Source: Ruminococcus sp. (lineage in GTDB: Bacteria > Bacillota_A > Clostridia > Oscillospirales > Ruminococcaceae). Taken from it: a DNA stretch of 64,000 bases. Positions within the stretch are counted from its first letter, which is position 1, and every line of letters starts with the position of its first letter. Of the stretch, positions 31,871 to 40,214 are shown piece after piece. The stretch is taken from the NCBI GenBank assembly GCA_017536105.1, contig JAFXRZ010000008.1, forward strand, positions 1 through 64,000. Reading direction: 5' to 3'. Below the pieces are notes generated by a model. That model was not told the DNA's origin, made no database searches, and saw nothing but the letters and a program-made list of their open reading frames with translations. A program made the translations under genes and the position numbers.

Positions 31871-32343
31871 CCGAAGATCTTCCGCTGTGCTTTCCTTGCC
31901 CCAAAGCAGATACGCCTTACCGCAAATGAGCGCCACACAAAAGAATAAAGCCTGTAAAGCGGGTTTGTCAGCTCGACGGGATCGCCGTCCCTGTATATCC
32001 GGCAGACCAGAGCAATTACCTGGCTTCTAAGGATACCGGGTTCCGGGGTCGTCTGCCTGTCACCGCACATGGTCAGGCTGCCGTCTTTTGATATGCCGAT
32101 GATCCTGTGGAGAACATAAGCTCCGCTGTCCCGCTTGTAGAGAACGATGCCGCCTTTTTTGAGCTTTTTGGAAGGAGAGACCAGGGCAACGCTGTCTTTG
32201 CCCTGCCGGATAAGAGGGCTCATGCTGCTGCCGCGTGGGTGCATCCTGAACTCTCCGCCGCTGTCCAGCACAAGGCGGAGAGTTTCGTCGAATTCCGCAA
32301 GGCTGAAGAAGCCTGCCCTGCGGTCACACGATGGCGCCGGCAT
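31861..32343 (-). CDS. S24/S26-family signal-peptidase-like protein
   Basis: This is a 160-residue protein. PRGSSMSPLIRQGD-like sequence around residues 37-50 (PRGSSMSPLIRQGKD) carries the catalytic serine of the S24/S26 peptidases (Ser40). The general base position reads VLHRIIGI (His79) in place of the Lys of bacterial leader peptidases, as in the archaeal/ER/SipW type. TMCGDRQTTPEPGIL matches the family's GDN region. No strong membrane helix is seen. Its start overlaps the end of the PqqD-like gene by 20 nt, so translation is probably coupled. The target peptide is unknown. Confidence 0.82.
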   Translation of the reverse strand: MPAPSCDRRAGFFSLAEFDETLRLVLDSGGEFRMHPRGSSMSPLIRQGKDSVALVSPSKKLKKGGIVLYKRDSGAYVLHRIIGISKDGSLTMCGDRQTTPEPGILRSQVIALVCRIYRDGDPVELTNPLYRLYSFVWRSFAVRRICFGARKAQRKIFGKK

Positions 32344-32587
32344 CCGAAAGCTTTTTCACAAAGGCTTCGACATCGGCCCTTGCGGTTTTCTCATCGATAT
32401 TATATTCCGAAAGCAGAGCGCTGACGAGAGTTTTTTCCGTAGCGCCTTTCTGGAGCTCTCTCCAGAGTATCTCGCCGCTTTCATTGAGCATGATTATCCC
32501 GTCGAAGCGGCGGCTTGCTTTACCGACGGCGACGACAACTCTTTCCCCACCGACATTACGGAGGATAAAATCCTTTCTGACTCTCAC
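32324..32587 (-). CDS. PqqD-like peptide-binding (RRE-type) protein
   Basis: This 87-residue protein starts with GTG at 32587, about 9 nt after AAAGGA. The sequence (FILRNVGGERVVVAVG, GIIMLNESGEILWRELQKG, a winged-helix-like C-terminal half) fits the PqqD family, whose members bind precursor peptides for modifying enzymes. No radical SAM or other maturase and no precursor peptide gene was found beside it; its only partner is the overlapping S24/S26 peptidase. In clostridia, such pairs occur in small clusters of unclear function. The unit has a good promoter of its own. Confidence 0.85.
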   Translation of the reverse strand: MRVRKDFILRNVGGERVVVAVGKASRRFDGIIMLNESGEILWRELQKGATEKTLVSALLSEYNIDEKTARADVEAFVKKLSDAGAIV

Positions 32588-32626
32588 GAAGCTCAGTCCT
32601 TTCCGGCAATGGTTTTGGATGTTTTT

Positions 32627-32655
32627 ATTTTACAACATTGGAGAGAGTTTGTCAA
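32627..32655 (-). promoter_or_regulatory. Promoter of the PqqD-like/S24 pair
   Basis: Minus-strand TTGACA (32650-32655), 17-nt spacer, TAAAAT (32627-32632). Confidence 0.75.
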
Positions 32656-32656
32656 C

Positions 32657-32765
32657 CGGTCGGTCGGTGCCCCGACGGCGGTCGGTGCCCCGACGGGGCT
32701 TGACGCGTGACGCAAGCAGAGCTTGCTTACGTTGAGCTAAAGGGAACGGCTCCCACGCGAACTTG
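32657..32765 (+). repeat. Family B intergenic repeat, copy 2
   Basis: GGTCGGTGCCCCGACGG twice, GGGGCTTGACGCGTGACGC, the GCAAGCAGAGCTTGC hairpin and CACGCGA at the end. It has the same orientation as the other copies and lies between parB and the PqqD promoter. Confidence 0.85.
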
Positions 32766-32813
32766 GCTTCATCGAATCCACAGCGTGTTTGGTTTGCAGG
32801 GCTTTCTCGCTCC

Positions 32814-33656
32814 CTACCTCACCCCTGCCTTCGGAATGCTTATCAGATATTCAATAAACCCGTCCTGCTCCGTCTTGTCCACCTTCGCTTCGACCCCTGC
32901 AAGACGGATGACTTCTACCGCCTTGTCAACTGTATTGAAGAAAAGCCGCAGGTCTCCCAAAACCGCCGAGCGCTTTTTGTAGCTGCGGCGGCGTTTTTGT
33001 TCGGCAAGGAGCTTGTCCGTGTAGCTCTCGGTCTGGGAAACGTTCAGCGAGTGTGCGATAATGTACTTTATCGCATCAAGGCGCTGCTCCGGCTCGGGAA
33101 GGCGCAGCAGCGTTCGTGCGTGGCGTTCGGAAAGCCCTGCTTCGGTGAGCAGCCTGCGTTCCGCGGGCTCCAGCTTCAGCAGCCGCAGCTTATTTGCAAC
33201 TGTCGGCTGTGCCATTCCGAGCCGCAGGGCAACTTCCTCCTGTGTCATGCGGTAGGTGTTTATCAGCGAGCTTATGGCTTCGGCTTCCTCGAAAAACGAA
33301 AGGTCGGCACGCTGGATATTCTCTATCAGCGCCACAACAGCCGACCGCTTGTCAGACAGTTTCACCACCACGCAGGGAACAGAGCTCAGCCCTGCGAGCC
33401 TTGCGGCACGGAGTCTTCTCTCTCCCGCAACGAGAACATATCCGCCGTTCTGCTCCCGGACGGTCAGGGGCTGGATGACTCCGTCCTGTGCGATGCTCTT
33501 GGCAAGGCTCGTCAGCGACTCCGGCGAAAAGCTCCTCCTCGGCTGGTCGGGGTTCGGGCTGATCTTCGAGATCGGCAGATCCAGCACCCTTGCAAGCTCC
33601 ACGCCCTTCTCCTTCCGCGAGAGTACCTCCGTTTTTTTGATAATATCCATTTTCAT
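32814..33656 (-). CDS. ParB/Noc-family DNA-binding protein
   Basis: This 280-residue protein starts at ATG 33656, 8 nt after AAGGAG. The N-terminal ParB domain has ISPNPDQPRRSF and VAGERRLRAARLAGL, which includes the CTP-binding ParB box. The helix-turn-helix is RMTQEEVALRLGMAQPTVANKL, and IENIQRADLSFFEEA is typical. The C-terminal third is a dimerisation region. It could be a chromosome partition ParB (Spo0J) or the nucleoid occlusion factor Noc; no parA/soj lies beside it, which favours Noc or an isolated ParB. No parS palindrome was found nearby. Confidence 0.92.
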   Translation of the reverse strand: MKMDIIKKTEVLSRKEKGVELARVLDLPISKISPNPDQPRRSFSPESLTSLAKSIAQDGVIQPLTVREQNGGYVLVAGERRLRAARLAGLSSVPCVVVKLSDKRSAVVALIENIQRADLSFFEEAEAISSLINTYRMTQEEVALRLGMAQPTVANKLRLLKLEPAERRLLTEAGLSERHARTLLRLPEPEQRLDAIKYIIAHSLNVSQTESYTDKLLAEQKRRRSYKKRSAVLGDLRLFFNTVDKAVEVIRLAGVEAKVDKTEQDGFIEYLISIPKAGVR

Positions 33657-33692
33657 TTTTATCACTCCTTTTAAGGATCGTCCTGTGTCTCA

Positions 33693-33721
33693 ATTATAGC
33701 TTTTTTATTTCCCGACATCAA
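33693..33721 (-). promoter_or_regulatory. Promoter of the parB-like gene
   Basis: Minus-strand TTGATG (33716-33721), 17-nt spacer, TATAAT (33693-33698). Confidence 0.75.
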
Positions 33722-33972
33722 TAGAAATATGCCTTGAGATTTAAGACACGTTTCCTCATAAAAGCCAGTTTTAGGACAGGAACCTTTGTTTTTCCTCGGG
33801 ATAAGCCCTATGTAACGTCGGAAAACGGCGTTTCACGGAGATTTCTTTTTTTGTCAATTATTTTTGATTTGATTATCATTATTTTATCACATTCGGGGTT
33901 ATAATATAAGTATAGTCAAAAAACAAAGACCGCAGTGCAAAGCTGCGGCGGATATATAACGGAGGCGTTATT
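33722..33972. other. Intergenic region upstream of htrA
   Basis: Non-coding. A TATAAT at 33900-33905 is a probable -10 for htrA, but no good -35 lies 16-18 nt before it, so the promoter may need an activator or another sigma factor. Nothing else is recognised. Confidence 0.45.
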
Positions 33973-35370
33973 ATGGATAACTTTAATAACTACAACAACT
34001 TCAATAATCCGATCAACGATCGGAACAATTTCGAGCCGATGATCGGCAGCGACTTTGTTCCCTACAGCGCAGAGAGAATGAACGAAGTAAGGTATGCGCC
34101 CAAGAAGAACAAGAGAAAGGGCAGGACATTCCTTGCAGGCGTTGTCGCAGTGCTGAGCGTAGTCGCAATAGGAGCTACCTCGATAGTAGGCTATGATCTC
34201 ATAAGAGGCGACGACAGCATCGGAGTTTCAAACACCGAGTCCGACGACAGCGGTTCAACCGAAGTCTCGGCAAACAATAACAATACCAAGAAAGCGACCA
34301 CTGCCAATACCGATCTTCCCACTATCGTGCAGCTTGCTTCTCCCGAGGACGCAATGAGCATCCCGGATATCGTTACAAAGGTATCTCCTTCGGTAGTAGG
34401 CATTTCCTGCGTAACTCGTTCCGGAACAGTCGGGGGCACAGGTATCATAATGACCTCTGACGGCTACATCATCACAAACGCACACGTCGTTGACGATGCA
34501 GTTTCGATCTCCGTGATTCTGCCCAACTCCTATGCTGACGACAACAGCTCCGAGGAAGACCTTACGATAAAGGCAGAGCTGGTGGGCAAGGACACCCAGA
34601 CAGATATCGCAGTCCTCAAGGTAGACAAGACCGGCCTCACAAGCGCCGAGTTCGGAAAATCTTCCGACATCCAGGTGGGCGAGGTAGCGATCGTAATAGG
34701 CAACCCCATAAGCTTCAAGCTTCAGAATTCCGTTACAGCCGGCATCATCTCGGCAGTTGACAGACAGATAACAGTTGACGACAGAACGATGAACTGCATC
34801 CAGACCGATGCTTCCATAAACAACGGAAACTCCGGCGGACCGCTGATAAATGCCTACGGACAGGTGATCGGCATCACCTCCGCAAAGGTCACCAACACCT
34901 ACGGCGAGGGCCTCGGATTTGCTATCCCGATAGACGAAGCTATCCCGATAGTCAAGGAGCTCATCGCATACGGCAAGGTAACAGGCAGACCTGCTCTCGG
35001 AGCAACAGGCGAAAGCGTTACCGAAGTTTACTCCCAGTATTACGATATCCCCAAGGGCTATCTGATAAGAAGCGTCAACTCCGGTTCCTGCGCTGAAAAG
35101 GCCGGCATCAAGGTGAACGATATAATCACCGGCATCAACGGCAAGGCCATCGAGAGCATGGAGCAGTTCAACAACGAGAAGAACCAGTACAAGGCAGGAG
35201 ATACCGTAACGATCACGGTTTACAGAGACGGCAAGTATCTCGATATCGAAGTAACATTTGACGAGGCTGAAAGCGAGACTGAGAGCGAGGATACCGAGAA
35301 TATGTATCCTTACCCCTACAGCGACGACTACGATATGTACCGCCAGTTCTTCTATCAGTTCCCGTACTGA
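33973..35370 (+). CDS. HtrA/DegP-family membrane-anchored serine protease
   Basis: This 465-residue trypsin-like protease (S1C) handles misfolded envelope proteins. It has an Asn-rich cytosolic N-terminus, one membrane helix (about 51-73) and a Ser/Asn/Thr-rich linker. The protease domain carries the triad His171 (ITNAHVV), Asp211 (TDIAVLKV) and Ser287 (GNSGGPL), followed by one PDZ domain at about 330-435 (AGIKVNDIITGINGKAI). An unusual C-terminal tail is rich in acidic residues and Tyr (YPYPYSDDYDMYRQFFYQFPY, given in part). The start ATG follows GGAGG. It is monocistronic, with a terminator just downstream. Confidence 0.95.
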   Translation: MDNFNNYNNFNNPINDRNNFEPMIGSDFVPYSAERMNEVRYAPKKNKRKGRTFLAGVVAVLSVVAIGATSIVGYDLIRGDDSIGVSNTESDDSGSTEVSANNNNTKKATTANTDLPTIVQLASPEDAMSIPDIVTKVSPSVVGISCVTRSGTVGGTGIIMTSDGYIITNAHVVDDAVSISVILPNSYADDNSSEEDLTIKAELVGKDTQTDIAVLKVDKTGLTSAEFGKSSDIQVGEVAIVIGNPISFKLQNSVTAGIISAVDRQITVDDRTMNCIQTDASINNGNSGGPLINAYGQVIGITSAKVTNTYGEGLGFAIPIDEAIPIVKELIAYGKVTGRPALGATGESVTEVYSQYYDIPKGYLIRSVNSGSCAEKAGIKVNDIITGINGKAIESMEQFNNEKNQYKAGDTVTITVYRDGKYLDIEVTFDEAESETESEDTENMYPYPYSDDYDMYRQFFYQFPY

Positions 35371-35426
35371 TACGCATACAGATCATAGAATTCTTCCTAT
35401 TTTTTCATATTCTTTTACTTCTTGGG

Positions 35427-35458
35427 AAAAGGGCTGTCCGAAAGGGCGGCTCTTTTCT
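35427..35458 (+). terminator. Terminator of htrA
   Basis: Stem AAAAGGGCTGTCC / GGGCGGCTCTTTT with GAAA-type loop and G-U pairs, then CTTTTGTTT. Confidence 0.7.
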
Positions 35459-35502
35459 TTTGTTTACGAAATTTTGCACAGGAGTCGTGCGGTATTGCCT
35501 GC

Positions 35503-35540
35503 AAAAAAAACGCGGGGCAAAAATTGCTCCGCGTTTTTAT
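35503..35540 (-). terminator. Terminator of the asnB-like/PNPOx operon
   Basis: Minus-strand stem ACGCGGAGCAA / TTGCCCCGCGT followed by eight T residues. Confidence 0.85.
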
Positions 35541-35551
35541 CAAGCCGGTAG

Positions 35552-35971
35552 TCAGCCGATCTCAAAGCTCTCTGTTTTCAGATCGCAGTAATACCTGCCG
35601 CTTTCAGCCGTGAATCTCAGAACACAGTAATCCGGGTCGGTAACACCTTTTTTATAAAACAGCGTGTCACCCTTTCTCCAGATCATGTTTTTCGTTTCCT
35701 GATCCGTCATGACCTCCATTTTTCCTTTAAGCATAACGCCGACGTATTTTATCAGACCTTTGTGATAAAAGTATATGCAGGCTTTCGGATCGTTTTTGTA
35801 CTGGGCGACTCTCATGGATGAAGTGTTGGTGGAAAAATAGAATTCCCGAAGCCCCGACCTTTTTCTCGGCCTCAGCATAGCTTTCACATTGGGATAGCCT
35901 TCGTCATCCACAGAGCAGATAAAGCTGACTTTCTGCCTGTCGATGAATTTCTCGATCTTCTTCAAGTCCAT
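35552..35971 (-). CDS. Pyridoxamine 5'-phosphate oxidase-family flavoprotein
   Basis: This 139-residue split-barrel protein of the PNPOx-like superfamily has SFICSVDDEGYPNVKAML, REFYFSTNTSSMRVAQYKND and ACIYFYHKG, which match the FMN-binding fold. Such small members bind FMN or F420/haem and are often of unknown substrate; it is shorter than true PdxH. The start ATG follows AAGGTGA. It begins 24 nt after the asparagine-synthase-like gene and shares its terminator, so the two form an operon. Confidence 0.88.
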   Translation of the reverse strand: MDLKKIEKFIDRQKVSFICSVDDEGYPNVKAMLRPRKRSGLREFYFSTNTSSMRVAQYKNDPKACIYFYHKGLIKYVGVMLKGKMEVMTDQETKNMIWRKGDTLFYKKGVTDPDYCVLRFTAESGRYYCDLKTESFEIG

Positions 35972-35995
35972 GATAGGTCACCTTGTTTCCGGGTC

Positions 35996-37531
35996 TTATT
36001 TTACGAAATACTCCTCGTACCAGACAAGGAAGGTGTAGATCGTCCAGATCTTGCGCCAGTTGTCGGAATTGCCGCCTACGTATTCGTCGTAGATAGCACC
36101 GATAGCATCAAGATCAAAGAACTGTCCTGCGATGTCGCTGGCGAAAAGCCTGCGGACATCTGCGTTGTAGCGTTCGTCGGCGAGCCAGTATCTTATGGGG
36201 ACAACAAAGCCCAGCTTCTTGCGGAAGGCGATCTCTTCAGGCAATACCTTGGCAGCAGCCGTGCGGAATGCTACCTTGTTCTGCTCGGTGTTCACTTTAT
36301 ATTTCGACGGCAGACGGGAAGCTATGTCGAATATCCTCCTGTCGGTAAGAGGCATCCTTATCTCCAGCCCTGCAGCCGTGCTCATCTTGTCAACATTGAG
36401 GTAAATGTCTCCCTCCAGCCATATCTGTATGTCAACATCCGACATCTTCGTCAGGGGATCAAGCCCCTCTGTCTCGTCGTAGATGTACTTCACAAGATCA
36501 ATGGGCTTGTAGTCGGGGTCGTAGTGCTTGAGTATCCGCTGCTTCTCCTCTTCCTTCATGATGTTGGTGTTGCCCACATAGAAGGTCTTGAGGTTGTCGC
36601 CGTAGCGTTCGGCGTTGCGGTACATATTGTAGCCGCCGAAAAATTCGTCCGAGCCCTCGCCGGAGTAGCAGAGCTTTGTGTGCTTTGCGGTCTCTCTGCA
36701 TCCGATAGCAAAAACTATGGCCGAAGCATCGCCGAGAGGCTGCTCCATGTTCTTCATAACATAAGGCACGATCTCGAAATACATCTCGGGAGTTATGCGG
36801 CAGCGGGAGAATTCCACACCGAGAAGCTCGGCGGTCTTCGCGGCAAGGGGACTTTCGTCGAAACGCTCGTCATCGTAGCCGCAGCTGTCAGCTCTTTTGG
36901 CATCGCTCATGGCAAGCACATAGGAGGAATCAACACCGCCGGAAAGAAAGCTCTCGGCAGTCTCGTCGGGGGTCTTGACCTCCTGCATCATCAGCTTTAA
37001 TGTATCGTGTATCTCGTCAGCCCAGTCTTCAAGGCTCTTTTCCTCGTCGGGCTTGAATTCCGGCTTCCAGTAGCGTGTCAGAGTGAGCGTGCCCTTCTCG
37101 AATTCAAGATAATGTCCGGGCATGAGCTTCTTTACGCCCTTGAAGAACGTGTCCTCTCCCGCAACGTAGGTGAGGGTAAGATATATCTGGAGCATACGCT
37201 CGTTGAGTTCTTTTTTGAAGTCCGGCCGGGATATTATGCGGCTGATGTTGGTGCCGTAAAGCAGGCTCCCGTCCTCGGTCTGATAGTAATAGAAGGGCTT
37301 GGTGCCGAAGTGGTCGCGCACACAGAAGAGCTTATCCTTCTCCGTGTCGTAAAGGGCAAAAGCGAACATACCGTAAAGATGGTCGGCAACGGAATTTCCC
37401 CAGCGCTCATAGGCGGCGATGATGATACGGTTTTCGCGTTCGTCTCTGGGAAGTCCGGCCTCGATGCCCAGCTCCTTGCAGAGAGCCTCGTGATTGCGGA
37501 TATGGCCTCGATAGTCTTTGATCTCGATCAT
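35996..37531 (-). CDS. Asparagine synthase homologue lacking the N-terminal glutaminase segment
   Basis: This 511-residue protein is ATP-pyrophosphatase plus partial class II amidotransferase. The synthetase half is intact: ESFLSGGVDSSYVLAM (P-loop SGGxDSS), CYSGEGSDEFFGGYNMYR and DKMSTAAGLEIRMPLTDRRI. The N-terminus, however, starts at the equivalent of about residue 70 of E. coli AsnB, so the catalytic Cys1, and much of the glutamine pocket, is absent; the NGEIYNH motif reads RGHIRNH. The start is firm: GAGGTGA 5 nt before the ATG, and a consensus promoter only 40 nt upstream. It may therefore use free ammonia or another amine, or form a different amide. It is co-transcribed with the PNPOx-like gene. 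Confidence 0.9.
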   Translation of the reverse strand: MIEIKDYRGHIRNHEALCKELGIEAGLPRDERENRIIIAAYERWGNSVADHLYGMFAFALYDTEKDKLFCVRDHFGTKPFYYYQTEDGSLLYGTNISRIISRPDFKKELNERMLQIYLTLTYVAGEDTFFKGVKKLMPGHYLEFEKGTLTLTRYWKPEFKPDEEKSLEDWADEIHDTLKLMMQEVKTPDETAESFLSGGVDSSYVLAMSDAKRADSCGYDDERFDESPLAAKTAELLGVEFSRCRITPEMYFEIVPYVMKNMEQPLGDASAIVFAIGCRETAKHTKLCYSGEGSDEFFGGYNMYRNAERYGDNLKTFYVGNTNIMKEEEKQRILKHYDPDYKPIDLVKYIYDETEGLDPLTKMSDVDIQIWLEGDIYLNVDKMSTAAGLEIRMPLTDRRIFDIASRLPSKYKVNTEQNKVAFRTAAAKVLPEEIAFRKKLGFVVPIRYWLADERYNADVRRLFASDIAGQFFDLDAIGAIYDEYVGGNSDNWRKIWTIYTFLVWYEEYFVK

Positions 37532-37570
37532 AAAATCACCTCAAAAAAATATATGGTTACCAATGATACA

Positions 37571-37599
37571 ATTATACCACAACAAAAACCGAAATTCAA
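37571..37599 (-). promoter_or_regulatory. Promoter of the asnB-like operon
   Basis: Minus-strand TTGAAT (37594-37599), 17-nt spacer ending TGG, TATAAT (37571-37576). Confidence 0.8.
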
Positions 37600-37638
37600 G
37601 TATTAAATCACAGGGACTCAGCCTCTTTGCGTTATATG

Positions 37639-37673
37639 AAAAAACTCCCCCGGCTGTGAACCGAGGGAGTTTC
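37639..37673 (-). terminator. Terminator shared by the small RNA candidate and fhs
   Basis: A 12-bp stem with 7-nt loop, then TTTTTT on minus. It is the only clear terminator downstream of fhs before the asnB-like promoter. Confidence 0.85.
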
Positions 37674-37726
37674 AAGGATATGTTATGAAAGGAATGGTTT
37701 GAAGTGAGTTAGCGCTTGCTAACCAC
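37639..37726 (-). ncRNA. Candidate small RNA, about 88 nt
   Basis: A full-consensus promoter at 37733-37761 predicts a start near 37726, and a terminator stem (AAACTCCCTCGG / CCGGGGGAGTTT) with a run of six T residues ends at 37639. Between them lie a 5' hairpin (GTTAGC, AAGC loop, GCTAAC) and an unpaired region containing ATTCCTTTCAT, complementary to AAAGGAAT-type ribosome binding sites. The only frame is 7 codons. The terminator may also end fhs transcription from upstream. Confidence 0.55.
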
Positions 37727-37732
37727 ATTCAT

Positions 37733-37761
37733 ATTATACCGTGACTTTTCGCAAATGTCAA
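37733..37761 (-). promoter_or_regulatory. Promoter of the small RNA candidate
   Basis: Minus-strand TTGACA (37756-37761), 17-nt spacer, TATAAT (37733-37738): perfect consensus, with no open reading frame of note after it. Confidence 0.75.
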
Positions 37762-37836
37762 TAGTCCTGCCGGCGATTTGTCGGAAATTCTAAAATCACA
37801 GCCGGCTTTGTGCAGCGATTGCTGCAATATTCACTA

Positions 37837-39507
37837 TCAGAACAGTCCCGAGATGTTGCCTACGCTGTCAACGTCGATCTTTGTTGCGGCAGGTACCTTC
37901 GGCAGACCGGGCATCGTCATGATGTCGCCGGTGTAAACAACTGCAAAGCCTGCACCGGAAGAAAGCTTGACGTCACGGACAGTGATCTCGAAGTTCTCCG
38001 GCTTGCCAAGCTTGTTCGGGTCGTCGGACAGGGAGTACTGGGTCTTTGCAACGCAGACGGGAGTCTCAGCAAATCCAAGAGCCTCGATCTCCTTGATGGA
38101 CTTCTCGGCCTGTGCCGTATAAACAACACCGTCGGCACGGTAGATCTCTCTGGCGATAGTCTCGATCTTCTCCTTGATAGGCAGCTTTTCGTCGTAAAGG
38201 GGCTTGTAGCTGCTGGGGGTGGTCTCGATAGTCTCGCAGACCTTCTCCGCCAGATCGCGTCCGCCTTCTCCGCCCTTTGCAAAGATCTCGGCAAGGGAAT
38301 ACTTGACGCCCATTTCCTCGCAGGTGCGTGCGATAACAGCTATCTCCGCATCGGTGTCAGTCTCGAAGCGGTTGATCGCAACAACTACGGGCACACCGAA
38401 CTTGTGCATATTCTCGATGTGAGTTTTGAGGTTTACGATGCCCTTTTCAAGAGCAGGAACGTTCTCGTCCTTGAGATCGGCTCTCGGAACACCGCCGTTG
38501 TATTTGAGAGCACGGATAGTCGCAACAAGTACAACGCAGCTGGGCTTGAGTCCTGCAAAGCGGCACTTGATGTCGAAGAATTTCTCTGCGCCGAGGTCGG
38601 AGCCGAAGCCGGCTTCGGTGATCGTGTAGTCGGCAAGCTTGAGACCGAGCTTCGTTGCTCTCACGGAATTGCAGCCGTGAGCGATGTTGGCAAAGGGACC
38701 GCCGTGCATTATGGCAGGGGTGTTTTCAAGAGTCTGCACAAGGTTGGGCTTTAAAGCATCCTTCAGCAGAGCTGCCATAGCTCCGCAGCCGCCCAGATCT
38801 TTTGCAAATACGGGCTTGCCGTCGTAGGTGTAGGCAACGAGTATGCGCTCGAGCCTTGCCTTCAGGTCGTCAAGATCAGCCGCAAGACAAAGTATAGCCA
38901 TGATCTCGGAAGCAACGGTTATCTGGAAACCGTCCTCACGGGGGATGCCGTTTACCTTCGAGCCGAGACCGACGATAATGTTCCTCAAAGCACGGTCATT
39001 CATGTCGAGACAGCGCTTGAAAAGGATACGCCTCTGGTCTATGCCGAGGGGATTGCCCTGGTGCATGGAGTTGTCGATAAGTGCGCAAAGGAGATTGTTC
39101 GCAGCAGTTATGGCGTGCATATCTCCGGTGAAGTGAAGATTGATGTCCTCCATTGGCACTACCTGAGCATAACCGCCGCCGGCAGCTCCGCCCTTGATGC
39201 CGAAAACAGGTCCCAGCGAAGGCTCGCGCAAAGCAAGCATAGCCTTCTTGCCGATCTTCGCCATGCTCTGTGCAAGGCCAACGGAAACAGTTGTCTTGCC
39301 CTCTCCGGCAGGAGTGGGGTTGATGGCGGTAACAAGTATCAGCTTGCCGTCAGGTCTGTCCGCAGTCTTCCGGAACAGCGACTCGGAAAGCTTTGCCTTG
39401 TAGTGTCCGTAGGGTTCAAGGTCATCGGCGTCGATGCCGAGTCCCTCTGCTATCTCATAGATCTTTTTCATTTTCGCCTGCTGGGCGATCTCGATATCTG
39501 TCAGCAT
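37837..39507 (-). CDS. fhs: Formate-tetrahydrofolate ligase
   Basis: This enzyme makes 10-formyl-tetrahydrofolate from formate, THF and ATP for one-carbon metabolism. It is 556 residues from the ATG at 39507 (GAGAGGTG upstream); the frame opens 25 codons earlier, over the promoter. The P-loop is [14 protein letters not shown]. Also typical are [25 protein letters not shown], the ITAANNLL and [14 protein letters not shown] regions, and [22 protein letters not shown]. No folD gene is adjacent. It has its own promoter at 39546-39574. Confidence 0.97.
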   Translation of the reverse strand: MLTDIEIAQQAKMKKIYEIAEGLGIDADDLEPYGHYKAKLSESLFRKTADRPDGKLILVTAINPTPAGEGKTTVSVGLAQSMAKIGKKAMLALREPSLGPVFGIKGGAAGGGYAQVVPMEDINLHFTGDMHAITAANNLLCALIDNSMHQGNPLGIDQRRILFKRCLDMNDRALRNIIVGLGSKVNGIPREDGFQITVASEIMAILCLAADLDDLKARLERILVAYTYDGKPVFAKDLGGCGAMAALLKDALKPNLVQTLENTPAIMHGGPFANIAHGCNSVRATKLGLKLADYTITEAGFGSDLGAEKFFDIKCRFAGLKPSCVVLVATIRALKYNGGVPRADLKDENVPALEKGIVNLKTHIENMHKFGVPVVVAINRFETDTDAEIAVIARTCEEMGVKYSLAEIFAKGGEGGRDLAEKVCETIETTPSSYKPLYDEKLPIKEKIETIAREIYRADGVVYTAQAEKSIKEIEALGFAETPVCVAKTQYSLSDDPNKLGKPENFEITVRDVKLSSGAGFAVVYTGDIMTMPGLPKVPAATKIDVDSVGNISGLF

Positions 39508-39545
39508 AAAAAGCACCTCTCTAAGAAAAATATTTCTACAAAGAC

Positions 39546-39574
39546 AGTATACCACATTCGGGCAGCTTTGTCTA
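39546..39574 (-). promoter_or_regulatory. Promoter of fhs
   Basis: Minus-strand TAGACA (39569-39574), 17-nt spacer ending TGG (extended -10), TATACT (39546-39551). Confidence 0.7.
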
Positions 39575-39587
39575 CACCGCACGGCAA

Positions 39588-39998
39588 CTAATTTGCATTT
39601 TTTTCACCCGGGCGGAAAACGACAAAATGCTGCACAGCCCAGCTAAGAGCAAAAAGAAGGACTTCGGTCAGAGGCTTTGCGAGATAGCGGCTCAGTCCGA
39701 GGAGGATGAAGCCCTCGAGGAGGAGGGTGTTGAGAGCCAGCACAACAGCCGCAAGGGAGAAATACCCGGCAGCCGAGCGAAGAAGGGGAGTGCGGGTGCC
39801 GAAAACGAGCCGGCGGTTCACGGTAAAATTGAAGACAGAGCTGCATACACGGGCGGTGATGTTGGCAGCCGCGGCAGAGAAGCCGAAAGCCGAGCCGAAG
39901 AGGCAAAAGAGGCCGTAATCGAGGATAAAGCTTGCGGCAGAGGAAGCAGAGAAGCGGAGCATCTCGAGGAAGGTCTTACGTTTTTTCTGCTGTGACAC
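39588..39998 (-). CDS. GtrA-family membrane protein
   Basis: This 136-residue protein has four predicted membrane helices. [28 protein letters not shown] and the C-terminal [10 protein letters not shown] match the GtrA/DPMS family, thought to flip polyprenyl-phosphate-linked sugars. The start is set at GTG 39998 because AAAGGAGGTG lies 5-7 nt before it; an ATG at 40028 is in frame but lies right at a TATAAT (40036-40041) with no ribosome site. A candidate partner glycosyltransferase is at 29646-30632. It lies just downstream of a repeat block. Confidence 0.88.
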   Translation of the reverse strand: MSQQKKRKTFLEMLRFSASSAASFILDYGLFCLFGSAFGFSAAAANITARVCSSVFNFTVNRRLVFGTRTPLLRSAAGYFSLAAVVLALNTLLLEGFILLGLSRYLAKPLTEVLLFALSWAVQHFVVFRPGEKNAN

Positions 39999-40072
39999 AG
40001 CTGCACCTCCTTTGGGGAAAAGTTTCATTACAGGTATTATAGGGCATGAAACTTAAAGGAGCTTTAAAAGTC

Positions 40073-40180
40073 GGAGCCCCGACGGGTCTTGACACGGTCG
40101 CAGCGGCGACAGCGCTTGACACGTGACGCAAGCAGAGCTTGCTTCCGTTGAGTGAAAGGGGACGTTTCCCACGCGGGCTG
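40073..40180 (+). repeat. Family B intergenic repeat, copy 3
   Basis: GACGGGTCTTGACACGGTCG, CAGCGGCGACAGCGCTTGAC, CACGTG, the GCAAGCAGAGCTTGC hairpin and GGGGACGTTTCCC before CACGCG. Same orientation as other copies. Confidence 0.85.
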
Positions 40181-40214
40181 AGTCTTGCTTGAAAAATGAG
40201 TGTAGGGCGGGGGC

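Noticed and set aside
37639..37761. 6S RNA or tmRNA at the small RNA candidate
   Set aside because: The predicted transcript is far too short, and no tRNA-like or long double-hairpin structure is present.
40073..40180. CACGTG inside family B repeats as a parS site for the ParB-like protein
   Set aside because: Only the central six bases match the usual 16-bp parS palindrome; the flanks do not.
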